Part shown: positions 30,540 through 39,763 of the stretch, piece by piece
Position numbering within the stretch: position 1 is the first letter of the stretch
How the letters are laid out: each line of letters begins with the position of its first letter
Assembly: GCF_016901225.1 (NCBI RefSeq)
Contig: NZ_JAFEUL010000001.1
Coordinates: forward strand, 486,773-550,772
From: Actibacterium sp. 188UL27-1
GTDB lineage: Bacteria; Pseudomonadota; Alphaproteobacteria; Rhodobacterales; Rhodobacteraceae
Reading direction: 5' to 3'
Length of the DNA: 64,000 nucleotides
Translations under genes and position numbers: made by a program
The notes under the pieces: model-generated
The model's database searches: none
Seen by the model: the letters and a program-made list of their open reading frames with translations, nothing else
Told to the model about the DNA's origin: nothing

Positions 30540-31602
30540 CATTGCGCCGGGCGGCGCCGGATTTGGTGTCAGTAATGGCGTTGTTGATCTGATCCAGCCG
30601 CCAAGTGCCCGAGACCAGCTCGTCCAGCTTCAGCCGGCCTTGCCGGTAAAGATCGACCATCCACGGAATATCGCGCGCCAGGACCGTGTCGCCCATCAAT
30701 GACCCTTCTATTCGGTGGCCGTAATAAGCCAGCATGACCGGCTCATATCCGGCTGACTGGCCGCCATGGGTCATTCCCACTGCATAGGCGCGGCCTTTGC
30801 TGCCCAAGTAGCGCAAGGCACTGTCATAGGCCGGAAGAGCCCCGACAGAGACCAGAACCACATCCGCTCCTTGAGGGGCAATCTGGCGCAAAGCCTTCCA
30901 CGGGGCGTCATGGTTGGCCAGAATTCCGTCGGTTGCCCCGAAATCAAGGGCTGCGTCCAGTTTGTCCGGGACCATATCTACAGCCACGATGCGGGACGCA
31001 CCGCTCAGCCGCGCGCCCTGGATCGCGTTCAATCCCACACCGCCCGCACCGATCACAACGACAACCTCGCCTGGGCGGATCCGTGCCGTGTTCACAGCGG
31101 CCCCCAGCCCGGTGATCACACCACATGACAGTACGGCGGCGGAGGCGGCTGGAATATCTGCCGGTATCGGTTGGGTCTGGCTGTCACGGACCACGACCTT
31201 TTCCGCGAAGGCCCCACAATTCATCCCTTGCGAGACGGGCGTACCATCGGGCAAGGCCAGCGTCGCCACCTGATCCACAGCGGTTTCGCAATGGGCGGCC
31301 TTGCCACCGGCGCAGCACCGGCATTGCCCGCAATTCACCATCAGCGTGACCAGAACGCGGGTGCCCACCTCATGCCGCGCACCAGGGCCAGCGGCGGTCA
31401 CATGCCCCACCGCCTCATGCCCGTAAATCGCGGGCAAGACGCCGCCCCACGCGGCCTCGATGAAGGAGATGTCGGAATGGCAGATCGCGCAGGCTTCCAG
31501 CGTGACCTCGACCTGGCCGGGGCCGGGTGCCGCCAGGACGATATCCTCGATCACAAGGGGGTGGTGAAAGGCGCGGCTGACCGCTGCTTTGATTGTTGCC
31601 AT
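30526..31602 (-). CDS. Zinc-dependent alcohol dehydrogenase (MDR family)
   Basis: 358 residues from ATG 31602 (MATIKAAVSRAFHH). Catalytic zinc ligands in ACAICHSDISF and GHEAVGH; structural zinc in CGQCRCCAGGKAAHC, all four Cys present. NAD-binding GAGGVGLNAIQGA. It oxidises an alcohol with NAD(P)+; a formaldehyde or S-hydroxymethyl-type substrate is possible but not proven. It is the last gene of a long minus-strand run beginning at 38692. Confidence 0.9.
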   Translation of the reverse strand: MATIKAAVSRAFHHPLVIEDIVLAAPGPGQVEVTLEACAICHSDISFIEAAWGGVLPAIYGHEAVGHVTAAGPGARHEVGTRVLVTLMVNCGQCRCCAGGKAAHCETAVDQVATLALPDGTPVSQGMNCGAFAEKVVVRDSQTQPIPADIPAASAAVLSCGVITGLGAAVNTARIRPGEVVVVIGAGGVGLNAIQGARLSGASRIVAVDMVPDKLDAALDFGATDGILANHDAPWKALRQIAPQGADVVLVSVGALPAYDSALRYLGSKGRAYAVGMTHGGQSAGYEPVMLAYYGHRIEGSLMGDTVLARDIPWMVDLYRQGRLKLDELVSGTWRLDQINNAITDTKSGAARRNVIVF

Positions 31603-31636
31603 ACCAGTTCCTCTCTCCGTTGCGGCGGAGTAGGGG

Positions 31637-32848
31637 CTAGGCGGGCGCGCGTTCTCGCATACCTGCGACATAGATCGTCCCGCAAACGACCATCAATGTC
31701 ATCGATAACAGGAAAGGGGCGCCGGGCAGATAGAATGTGCCGTCCTGATCCGTGGCGCGCGCAAAGATATAGGTCATGACCAGCGGCGAAAGGATCATCG
31801 CGATGGACCGGACGGAGGCGACGACACCCTGCATCTCCCCTTGTGCATCTTTGCCTGCCTTGTCGGAGATCATGGATTGCAACGCCGGGGTCACCACCGC
31901 GCCCAAGGCCGTCAGCGGTGTCAGGATCAGCGCCAGGGTGCCGTTGGCCACCGTGGCAAGGGCGAAGAAGGCAAAGAAGTTGAACACAAATCCATAAAGG
32001 ATCGTGTTCACCTGCCCGAATTTCTTCAAGATGACCCGGATCAGACCGCCTTGGACCACGGCCATGGCGATGCCAAAGGATCCCAGCGAGACGCCGACCA
32101 TGCGCGGGTCCCAACCGAACTGTTCTTTGGTGAAGTAGGCCCAGATCGCCGGATAGACGATGAACGCGAATTCATAAAGGAAGAACAGGATCAAAAGACG
32201 CGTCGTGCCGCCGATCTTGCCCACATGCAAGAACGCGCCAAATGGGTTGGCACGGCGCCATCGGAACGGACGGCGGATTGCGTCGGTCACCGTTTCGGGC
32301 AGCACGAAATAGCCCAATACCATGTTCATTGCGGCAAGGGCGGCAGCGGCATAGAATGGTGCGCGGGTGCCGTATTCCGCCAGCAATCCGCCGATGATCG
32401 GCCCAAGGACAAAGCCCAGGCCAAAGGCTGCACCGACCAGACCGAAGCGGGCCGTTTTCTCGTGCGGTTCCGAGATATCGGCGATAAACGCTGTGGCGGT
32501 CGATTGCGTGGCAGAGGTGACACCGCCCACGATCCGCGCCAGCAGCAGCACCCAGATGGAGCCCGCCAGTGCCATCACCAGATAATCCACCGCCATCACG
32601 CCGGTGCTTATCAGCAGCACGGGCCTGCGCCCGAACCTGTCGGACAGGCTGCCCAGGGTCGGCCCGCACAGGAACTGTGTTGCGGCAAAGATGGTCGACA
32701 GGATCCCGCCCCAGATCGCCGCATCGCCCAGGTCACCGCCATCCACCTCGCGCAGCAGATCCGGCATGACGGGCAGGATCAGCCCGATCCCCATGGCATC
32801 GATGACCAGCGTGATCATGATGAAAGTGATCGGGAGGTTGCGTTTCAT
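31637..32848 (-). CDS. MFS transporter, TetA-like drug efflux family
   Basis: 403 residues, twelve membrane segments. TetA-type features: IDAMGIGLILPVMPDLLRE at the N-terminus and motif A in LGSLSDRFGRRPVLL. Also LGFVLGPIIGGLLAE. This resembles class-B-like tetracycline antiporters, but such homologues are common in environmental bacteria and resistance is not implied. It follows pcaB closely, so it may move a catabolic compound instead. Confidence 0.85.
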   Translation of the reverse strand: MKRNLPITFIMITLVIDAMGIGLILPVMPDLLREVDGGDLGDAAIWGGILSTIFAATQFLCGPTLGSLSDRFGRRPVLLISTGVMAVDYLVMALAGSIWVLLLARIVGGVTSATQSTATAFIADISEPHEKTARFGLVGAAFGLGFVLGPIIGGLLAEYGTRAPFYAAAALAAMNMVLGYFVLPETVTDAIRRPFRWRRANPFGAFLHVGKIGGTTRLLILFFLYEFAFIVYPAIWAYFTKEQFGWDPRMVGVSLGSFGIAMAVVQGGLIRVILKKFGQVNTILYGFVFNFFAFFALATVANGTLALILTPLTALGAVVTPALQSMISDKAGKDAQGEMQGVVASVRSIAMILSPLVMTYIFARATDQDGTFYLPGAPFLLSMTLMVVCGTIYVAGMRERAPA

Positions 32849-32882
32849 GGGCTGCCCAAAGTGAACCGGTCAGTTCGGCCTA

Positions 32883-34205
32883 TCAGAGCGCATGGGCGGC
32901 GTCTACAAACCTGTCTGCCTCGGACGGGGCATCACCCAGTTGGGCTTGCGGGGTGAACAAATCGCCAAAATCGCGATCTGGCCACCGGTTCTGCGCCATG
33001 GGTTTCAGTGAGCTGTTCAGCGCGCGCGCCTCGACACACAGCTCTTTGACCGCCGCCTGCGCCTCGGGCCGGGGCATGGTGCGGGCGAGATGAAAGCTCA
33101 GCGCCTCTGCATAGATCAGGCCGCGCCCGTCATCGATGCCTTTCAGCATGGTTTCAGGTTCGGGCGTCAGGTTCTGCGCGATCTCCGTCCCAAGGGTCGA
33201 CGCCCGCCCGGTTGCCATGCAGATCTGCGGCAGGCTTAGCCATTCGACCATCCAGGCTGCGCCGTCGCGTTGGTCGCGATGGGCCAACGCGCCCTGGATA
33301 TTCGCAACGAGCCCCACATTCTGCCGCGCCAACGCGACCATGGCGGAGGGCTGCACCGGGTTTTGCTTTTGCGGCATGGTCGAGGAGGACCCACCCCCTG
33401 CCAATACGGCCTCACCGGCGCGGGTCAGGCTCAGGACATCTTCGCCCATCTTGGCGAGCGATCCTGTAACCGACCCGCACCAGGCTGCGAAGCCGGCGAT
33501 ATGGTCGCGGGTGCTGTGCAGGCCGCTGCCGGGATCAGTCAGGTTCAAGGCCAGGGCCAGTTCGGCGCGCACCTCTGTCCCGTCGGGTTCCATCGCGGCC
33601 AAGGTGCCTGCTGCGCCGGACAGGCTGACGACCAACAGGTGAGATTTTAACGCGCGTAAAGTTTTGACATGGCGGACCAGCGGCAGCCCCCAACTGGCCA
33701 CGACCGCGCCAAAGCTGGTGGGCGTGGCCGCCATGCCCCAGGTCCGCGCGGCAAGGGGCAGCGCGCGGTAGGTTTCGGCCAACGCAGCCAGATGGGCGAC
33801 CGCGTCGCGCAACCGTTCTTCCAACAAAGCCACCACTTGGCGCAACCGCAGGGCCAGCCCGGTATCGTGGATGTCTTGCGAGGTCGCGCCCCAATGGACG
33901 TATTGCGCGGCCTCGGCATTCAGCATCTCGGCCCGGAACCGCGCGACCATGGCGGGCACGCTGACGCCGTTGCTGCCCGTCGCCTCGGCCAAGGCGGCCG
34001 GGTCCAGCGTCACTTCCAGGCAGTCGCGCTGGATCGCCAGCGCGGCCTCGGTCGGGATCATGCCAAGCCCCGCCTGTGCCTTGGCCAGCGCCCCTTCGAC
34101 GACGAGCATCGCGCGCAATTCGGCGCTATCGGTGAACAATTTGCCCACTTCCGGGTCACCGAACAGCTTGCCGTAAAGAACACTGTCAAACGGCGTGGCC
34201 GGCAT
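32883..34205 (-). CDS. pcaB: 3-carboxy-cis,cis-muconate cycloisomerase
   Basis: 440 residues. Fumarase/aspartase-superfamily signature GGGSSSTMPQKQNP; the second conserved block is YVHWGATSQDIHDTGLALRL, and the C-terminal part is helical. It converts 3-carboxymuconate to gamma-carboxymuconolactone in the protocatechuate branch. Its ATG shares a base with the pcaD stop (TGATG), so pcaD-pcaB are co-translated. Other pca genes (C, H, G) are not in this window. Confidence 0.9.
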   Translation of the reverse strand: MPATPFDSVLYGKLFGDPEVGKLFTDSAELRAMLVVEGALAKAQAGLGMIPTEAALAIQRDCLEVTLDPAALAEATGSNGVSVPAMVARFRAEMLNAEAAQYVHWGATSQDIHDTGLALRLRQVVALLEERLRDAVAHLAALAETYRALPLAARTWGMAATPTSFGAVVASWGLPLVRHVKTLRALKSHLLVVSLSGAAGTLAAMEPDGTEVRAELALALNLTDPGSGLHSTRDHIAGFAAWCGSVTGSLAKMGEDVLSLTRAGEAVLAGGGSSSTMPQKQNPVQPSAMVALARQNVGLVANIQGALAHRDQRDGAAWMVEWLSLPQICMATGRASTLGTEIAQNLTPEPETMLKGIDDGRGLIYAEALSFHLARTMPRPEAQAAVKELCVEARALNSSLKPMAQNRWPDRDFGDLFTPQAQLGDAPSEADRFVDAAHAL

Positions 34206-34993
34206 CAGATATGGCCGATATCGCGCAGGAACCCGGTCAGCAGCGCGGCATATTCATCGGGTTTTTCCACGCATGGTATATGCCCCGCCCCCCGGATCAG
34301 TTCAAACCGCGACCCCGGCACCAGCCCAGCCGTTTCCCGCACCATATCGGGCGGGGTCGATCCATCCTCGTTGCCCGCAATCCCCAGGGTCGGCAAGCGC
34401 AAGCCAGAGGTGGGCGTGTAGAAATCCGTGCCGGAAATCGCCTGCGAACAGCCGATATAACCTTCGTCCGCCTGCGAGGTCAGCATGTTGCGCCACAAAC
34501 GCATGTCTGGCGTCGCCCGGAAAGCATCTGAAAACCACCGTTCCATCACCGCGTCGGCCAGGCCTTCGATCCCGCCATCGCGGATGCCCTGCACGCGCTG
34601 ATCCCAAATTTCAGCCGTGCCGATCTTGGCCCCGGTATTCGACAGGACCATGCCGCGCATCAGATCCATCCGCTTCACCGCCAGGCCCTGGGCGATCATC
34701 CCGCCAATCGACAGGCCAACCAGCACGCAGTCCTTTACGGCCAACAGATCCAACAGCCGCTCGGTATCGCCCACCAACGCGCCCATGGAATAGGGTGCGG
34801 GCGGGACATCCGACAAGCCATGCCCACGCTTGTCAAACCGGATGATCCGCAGGCCGCCGGGCAACCGCGCCACGACCTGATCCCAGATGCGCAGATCGGT
34901 GCCCAGCGAATTGGCAAAGACAAGCGGTGCACCGTCCGGGTCGCCATCTTCGCGGTAATGCAGCGCGATATCGTCGAATTGGGCCAGTTTCAT
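34205..34993 (-). CDS. pcaD: 3-oxoadipate enol-lactonase
   Basis: 262 residues. Alpha/beta hydrolase: HGxP-like loop VFANSLGTDLRIWDQV, nucleophile elbow VGLSIGGMIAQG and catalytic His in RGAGHIPCVEKPDEY. The whole length aligns by eye with PcaD. It hydrolyses 3-oxoadipate enol-lactone to 3-oxoadipate. Placed directly before pcaB, one operon with the aromatic-acid pathway. Confidence 0.9.
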   Translation of the reverse strand: MKLAQFDDIALHYREDGDPDGAPLVFANSLGTDLRIWDQVVARLPGGLRIIRFDKRGHGLSDVPPAPYSMGALVGDTERLLDLLAVKDCVLVGLSIGGMIAQGLAVKRMDLMRGMVLSNTGAKIGTAEIWDQRVQGIRDGGIEGLADAVMERWFSDAFRATPDMRLWRNMLTSQADEGYIGCSQAISGTDFYTPTSGLRLPTLGIAGNEDGSTPPDMVRETAGLVPGSRFELIRGAGHIPCVEKPDEYAALLTGFLRDIGHI

Positions 34994-35011
34994 CACAAGA
35001 TCCCCGTGAAC

Positions 35012-36214
35012 TTAGCCATCGCGCAACCTCAGATGCGCCATGATCTGCCCATGATCCGAAGCAAGCTTGTTGTACGGCGCCTCCGCGTGAGAGCCATCGG
35101 TCAGATGGTCGTTCAACACGCTGAAATATTCCAGATAGGCAATCGCCTCTGGATTGTCAGGGTGGAAATGACAGCTCAGCAGGATCTGGTCGATACTTTC
35201 GAAAACGCCGCCAAACGCCGTGGTATAGACCATGTCACGCTGGCTCTTGCGTACGAACAGCCGTTCTGCGGATTGCAGGCGCACCTTTTCAATACTGTCG
35301 CGGATCTGCGTGGCCTCTTCGTCGGTGTAACGGTCATTGGCGCGCTCGGCCCCATGGCGGCGCATCCAGGAATAGTTCTTGAACGGGGCCTCGCCCGCGA
35401 TCACCTCGGTGCTGACCGATGCCTCGTTATCGTTCAGATCGCCCAGTACGATCACCGGATACCCGGCCTCCAGCTCCCGCACGATGGCGCGGCGCAAGAC
35501 CCAGGCTTCGGCCATCCGGCGCAACGCCGCGCGGACAGAGCCCAGGGCACGCCCGGTGGCGTCATACTCCAGCAGATTGGCTTCTGGCGGGAAGGGTTGG
35601 TCCTCGTCACGCGGAAACTCCCCCAGCTTGGACTTCAGATGACAATTAAAGACAGTCACCACATGGTCGCCCAGGGGGATCCGCACCTTGAGGATGGGGC
35701 GCGACAGCCGGGTCACCCTGTAATAGCCCGCGGCACCGGGGTCACCCCCGCCCAATTCATCAAAGGGGATCACGGCGGGGGTCGGCAGTGTCTGGATCAC
35801 CTCTGGTTTGCCCACGAAACCTACGCGCGACAGAATCGCCAGGCCCGGGCGCCGCTCCCCTGGACCGCCATCATTGGTGTTGGGGGCAAAAGCCAGACCC
35901 GCCTTGGCATAGCTGCCATAGGCGAGCCGCTTGAAAATCGCCTTGCGGTGATAGCGTTTGGACCGGTCGGGGATCACGGTGTCATTCAGGGCAGTGCCGC
36001 GCAGATCCGCCTCCCTGATGACGGCTTGCAGCGCTTTGGGGTCAAAGATCTCCTGAAAGCCGATGACATCGGCGTTCAGCGTCAAGATCTGGTCCGCCAG
36101 CCAATCTTGTTTCCAAGCATATTCCTCGGGCGTGTAGCGTTCAAAGCGGTAGTATTCCTCATCCGCCCCGATGAGGTTTTTAACATTGAAACTGGCAATC
36201 ATAAGGTCGGTCAT
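35012..36214 (-). CDS. Endonuclease/exonuclease/phosphatase family protein
   Basis: 400 residues from ATG 36214 (overlapping the previous stop, ATGA). DNase I-like fold: ASFNVKNL, VIGFQEIFD, metal-binding VIVLGDLNDNEA, and C-terminal ASDHGQIMAHL. These are the usual Asn, Glu, Asp-Asn and Asp-His catalytic residues. Substrate could be a nucleic acid, phospho-lipid or sugar phosphate. Unusual in an operon with pca genes; no function in that pathway is known to me. Confidence 0.8.
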   Translation of the reverse strand: MTDLMIASFNVKNLIGADEEYYRFERYTPEEYAWKQDWLADQILTLNADVIGFQEIFDPKALQAVIREADLRGTALNDTVIPDRSKRYHRKAIFKRLAYGSYAKAGLAFAPNTNDGGPGERRPGLAILSRVGFVGKPEVIQTLPTPAVIPFDELGGGDPGAAGYYRVTRLSRPILKVRIPLGDHVVTVFNCHLKSKLGEFPRDEDQPFPPEANLLEYDATGRALGSVRAALRRMAEAWVLRRAIVRELEAGYPVIVLGDLNDNEASVSTEVIAGEAPFKNYSWMRRHGAERANDRYTDEEATQIRDSIEKVRLQSAERLFVRKSQRDMVYTTAFGGVFESIDQILLSCHFHPDNPEAIAYLEYFSVLNDHLTDGSHAEAPYNKLASDHGQIMAHLRLRDG

Positions 36215-37185
36215 CACGAGGGTCCGTATCGGGTAAGCGCGGTTTGGAACAGTGCGGCATCCACATTGCCGCCAGAGGCCGTGACGATAACCGCATCGCC
36301 ATCGATCGCATCTGGGTGAAACAGTGCCGCCGCCAGGGCGATGGCGCCGCCCGGCTCCAACACCAGCTTCAAATGAGCAAAGGCCAGCGCCATGGCGCGC
36401 AGGCAGTCCTCTTCGGGGATCACAATGCCAGGGCCGCAGAGGTGCTGCATGATGGGAAAGGTGATCTGGCCCGGGCTGGGCGTGATGATCGCGTCGCAGA
36501 TCGAACCGGAGACTCGGTTGTTCCGCTCAATCCCGCCCGATCGTAGCGAGCGCGCCACGTCGTCGAACCCGACAGGTTCGACAGGGCGGGCGCGCAGGGC
36601 AGGGGCCTCGGCCTCCAGTGCGCGCGCTATGCCAGCGGTCAGACCGCCACCCCCGCAGCAGACCAGCACGTCGCCTTCGGTCACACCAGCCTCGGCGGCC
36701 TGGGCTGCAATCTCAAGGCCGGTGGTGCCTTGACCGGCAATGACTTGGGGTTCGTCAAAGGGCTTGATCAGCGTCAGGCCGCGTTCGGCGGACAACTCCG
36801 CGCCGATCTCGTCGCGATCATGGCTGGCCCGGTCAAAAGTGACGACCTCGGCCCCTAAGGCGCGGGTGCCGTCCAGTTTGGCTTTGGGCGCATCTTCGGG
36901 CATCACGATCAAAGCGGGAAGGTCATGGGCGCGAGCGGCGCGGGCGATGCCTTGCGCATGGTTGCCAGAGGAAAAGGCGATGACCCCAGGCGTATCCGCG
37001 GGCAAGGCCGAGATCGCGGACCAGGCGCCGCGAAACTTGAAGCTGCCGGTATGTTGCAACGCCTCTGCCTTGACCAGCACCCGCCGTCCGGCCACGCCGT
37101 CCAGCGCCGGATTTGACAGCAAAGGCGTGCGCACCGCGTGGCCTGACAGCCGCGTTTCGGCCGCCCGGATCATCTCGATATTCAT
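36214..37185 (-). CDS. Threonine/serine dehydratase-like PLP enzyme
   Basis: 323 residues. Fold type II PLP enzyme: Schiff-base Lys in HTGSFKFRGA, SSGNHAQGIARAA, and the phosphate-binding Gly loop VCCGGGGLTAGIA. Family members deaminate threonine or serine, or act as 3-hydroxy-D-aspartate dehydratases or serine racemases. There is no C-terminal ACT domain, so feedback regulation is not expected. ATGA overlaps on both sides tie it to the hydrolase and nuclease-like genes. Confidence 0.85.
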   Translation of the reverse strand: MNIEMIRAAETRLSGHAVRTPLLSNPALDGVAGRRVLVKAEALQHTGSFKFRGAWSAISALPADTPGVIAFSSGNHAQGIARAARAHDLPALIVMPEDAPKAKLDGTRALGAEVVTFDRASHDRDEIGAELSAERGLTLIKPFDEPQVIAGQGTTGLEIAAQAAEAGVTEGDVLVCCGGGGLTAGIARALEAEAPALRARPVEPVGFDDVARSLRSGGIERNNRVSGSICDAIITPSPGQITFPIMQHLCGPGIVIPEEDCLRAMALAFAHLKLVLEPGGAIALAAALFHPDAIDGDAVIVTASGGNVDAALFQTALTRYGPS

Positions 37186-38003
37186 GCGGTTGCCTCAAGA
37201 AAGGCGTGGATCACAGCCAATGAGGCCGGTTCATCCAGGAACGGGATATGCCCGCGATCCGGTATCTCGGCATGGATCAGATCTGGCCTGCGGCGGCGCA
37301 TCTCATCCGTCGTCGCGGGTGTCAGCAGGTTCGAGTTCTCGGCCCGCAAAAGCGCCACTGGCAGCCCGTCTAGCGCATCAAACAGGGGCCACAGATCGGC
37401 AGCAGGCGCATTGTAATCCTCCAGAAATGCATTGCGCAGGGTCGGGTCGTAGGTGATCTCCAGGCTTTCACCAGTGCCCACGAAATGGATCTGCGCCTCC
37501 TGCAGCCACCGGCTGTGGGGTACATTGCGAAAATCCGTCAAGTTGCGCGCCATCGCCTGCGCGGCCTCTTCATGGGTGCGGGCTTGCGGGTTGCGTCCCA
37601 GATAAAGGTCGATCTCTGCCAATCCCTTTGGGTCAATTTCCGGTCCCACATCGTTCAGGCAAAGCCCAGCCAGCCGATCCTTGGCCATGGCGGCCAGCAA
37701 CATCCCGATGATGCCGCCACGCGACGTGCCCAGAACGGGCACTTGGTCCAGCTCCAGATGGTCGAGCAGTTCGATGGCATCGCGCGCCTCGATCGGGACT
37801 TTGTAGGTGTCGGCACCTGACCATTCCGACCCGCCGCGCCCCCGGTAATCCATGCAGATCATCCGCACGCCCGGCAAATGCGGGGCAAGGTAGTCGAAAT
37901 CCTTGACCGTCCGCGTCAGCCCGGAAAGGCAAAGCAAGGGGCGCCCCGCGCCACCATCCCGGAAGGCGATGCGGGTCCCGTCAGAGGCGGTAAAATGATC
38001 CAT
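37182..38003 (-). CDS. Alpha/beta hydrolase
   Basis: 273 residues from ATG 38003. Oxyanion region LCLSGLTRTVKDFDYLAPHL, nucleophile LGTSRGGIIGMLLAAM (GxSxG), and a catalytic His near the C-terminus in IPDRGHIPFLDEP. A cap region of about 60 residues lies in the middle. The substrate is unknown; the genes around it suggest an ester or lactone in a small-molecule catabolic pathway. Confidence 0.85.
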   Translation of the reverse strand: MDHFTASDGTRIAFRDGGAGRPLLCLSGLTRTVKDFDYLAPHLPGVRMICMDYRGRGGSEWSGADTYKVPIEARDAIELLDHLELDQVPVLGTSRGGIIGMLLAAMAKDRLAGLCLNDVGPEIDPKGLAEIDLYLGRNPQARTHEEAAQAMARNLTDFRNVPHSRWLQEAQIHFVGTGESLEITYDPTLRNAFLEDYNAPAADLWPLFDALDGLPVALLRAENSNLLTPATTDEMRRRRPDLIHAEIPDRGHIPFLDEPASLAVIHAFLEATA

Positions 38004-38692
38004 CACAGCGCCTCCACCAAAGCCGGAATGCCCGACAGATCGGACAGGATATGAGCGGGCCGCCAGGGCAGGCGATCGACGGGATCGCCCGCGCGGTTCA
38101 CCCAGGCGGTCGCGAAACCATATCCCGTGGCCGCGGCGGCATCCCAGCCATTGGACGATACGAACAGGACCTGATCCGGGGTGCAGCTAAAGCGCTGGCC
38201 GACCAGATCATAGACTCGGGACGATGGTTTGAAGATACCCACGGTCTGTACGCTGAGCACATCGTCCAGCAACGCCTGCAGATCGGCAGAGCTGACAGCC
38301 CCGTCCAGCATTTCGGACGTGCCATTGGATAGGATCGCCGTGGTTTTGCCGCCGGTCTTCAAGGCAGCCAGCATGTCGGGAACTTCCGGATAGGCGCTCA
38401 GCTGCCAATAAAGTGCCAGCAACCGCTCGCGCAGTTCAGGGTCATCCAGACCAACGGCTTCCATCGCGAAATCGAGGCCGTCCTGCGTGACCTTCCAGAA
38501 ATCGGTATGATGGCCTGTCACGGCGCGCAACCAGGTATATTGCAACTGTTTCAAACGCCAGATTTCGGCCAACTGGGTCCATTTATCCGCAAATGCAGCG
38601 CGCCCAGGCTCGCACGCCGCTTCCCGCGCGGCAGCGGACACGTCGAACAAGGTGCCATAGGCATCAAAAACGCAGGTCGTGATCCGCCCCAT
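38003..38692 (-). CDS. Haloacid dehalogenase, type II (HAD superfamily)
   Basis: 229 residues. Nucleophile Asp in CVFDAYGTLFDVSAA; motif II Ser in AILSNGTSEML; Lys in GIFKPSSRVYDL; motif with Asn in LFVSSNGWDAAAA, all as in L-2-haloacid dehalogenases. It hydrolyses L-2-haloacids to D-2-hydroxyacids, or acts on a related substrate. First gene of the minus-strand run that goes down to 30526. Confidence 0.88.
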   Translation of the reverse strand: MGRITTCVFDAYGTLFDVSAAAREAACEPGRAAFADKWTQLAEIWRLKQLQYTWLRAVTGHHTDFWKVTQDGLDFAMEAVGLDDPELRERLLALYWQLSAYPEVPDMLAALKTGGKTTAILSNGTSEMLDGAVSSADLQALLDDVLSVQTVGIFKPSSRVYDLVGQRFSCTPDQVLFVSSNGWDAAAATGYGFATAWVNRAGDPVDRLPWRPAHILSDLSGIPALVEAL

Positions 38693-38968
38693 TCGATCCC
38701 TCCTTTACCCCTGCGTCAGGATTGCACCCCGCGTGGGTGAAGGAAAGGGGGAAAGGCGGGTGACGCCCCGTTCAACCGTTGGCAAGCGAAGCTGACCGCT
38801 GTCTGCCGCGTGTCCGACCGGCCTTGGCTGTGCCAAGATCGTCAGACCACGACAGCGGTGGCACTGGCGCTGCCCGTGCGGCGGCATTATCCGCATATCG
38901 GAGTGGTTCCAAGGGGGGGCCCAATGGGAGTGTTGTGTTCATCTCTGGTTCACCAAAGCAGAGGCTTT

Positions 38969-39757
38969 TTACAGGTTTTCGGGTTGCGGCATGCCGAGGA
39001 CATGGTAGCCGCCATCGACGTGGATGATCTCGCCGCTGGTGCAGGCACCATGGTCGCTGGCCAGGTAAAGCGCTGTACCGCCAACGGCATCAAGCGTGGC
39101 ATTGGCCCGCAAGGGCGCATTGGCTTCTGTCAGGCGAAAGGTTTTGCGCGCCCCACCAATGGCCGCTCCAGCGAGCGTTTTCATCGGGCCCGGGCTGATC
39201 GCGTTCACGCGGATGCCTTCAGGCCCCAGATCGTTGGCCAGGTAGCGCACCGTGGATTCGAGCGCGGCCTTGGCCACACCCATCACATTGTAATAGGGCG
39301 TCACGCGGTTGCTGCCTTGATAGGTCAGCGTCAGGATCGTCCCGCCTGCTTTCATCATTGGGGCTGCACGGCGGGCGCAGTCGATCAGGGAATAGCAGGA
39401 GATCGATAGGGAATTTTTGAAGTTGTCCCGCGTCGTATTGATGAACCGACCTGTCAGCTCGTTCTTGTCAGAATAGGCGATGGCATGGACCAGAAAATCC
39501 ATCTGCCCCCAACTGGAGCCGAGCATCGTGAATGCGGCATCCAGCGAGGCATCATCCGTCACATCGACATCAAGCAGCAGGCTCGATCCCAGGCGTTCGG
39601 CCAGCGGCGCGACGCGCTTGCCGAACGCTTCACCTTGATAGCTGAAGGCCAGTTCCGCGCCCTCTGCTGCCAGCGCCTTGGCGATCCCCCAGGCGATCGA
39701 GCGTTCATTCGCGACCCCCATGATCAGACCTTTGCGGCCTTGCATCAGATCTCCCAT
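38969..39757 (-). CDS. fabI: Enoyl-[acyl-carrier-protein] reductase (NADH)
   Basis: 262 residues. FabI hallmarks: GLIMGVANERSIAWGIAKAL (cofactor loop), the catalytic Tyr/Lys pair in TPYYNVMGVAKAALE, and ISPGPMKTLAGAAI. It reduces the double bond in the last step of each fatty-acid elongation cycle. Last gene of a fabA-fabB-fabI operon with 6 and 19 bases between genes; triclosan-type inhibitors target this enzyme. Confidence 0.95.
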   Translation of the reverse strand: MGDLMQGRKGLIMGVANERSIAWGIAKALAAEGAELAFSYQGEAFGKRVAPLAERLGSSLLLDVDVTDDASLDAAFTMLGSSWGQMDFLVHAIAYSDKNELTGRFINTTRDNFKNSLSISCYSLIDCARRAAPMMKAGGTILTLTYQGSNRVTPYYNVMGVAKAALESTVRYLANDLGPEGIRVNAISPGPMKTLAGAAIGGARKTFRLTEANAPLRANATLDAVGGTALYLASDHGACTSGEIIHVDGGYHVLGMPQPENL

Positions 39758-39763
39758 ATGCGC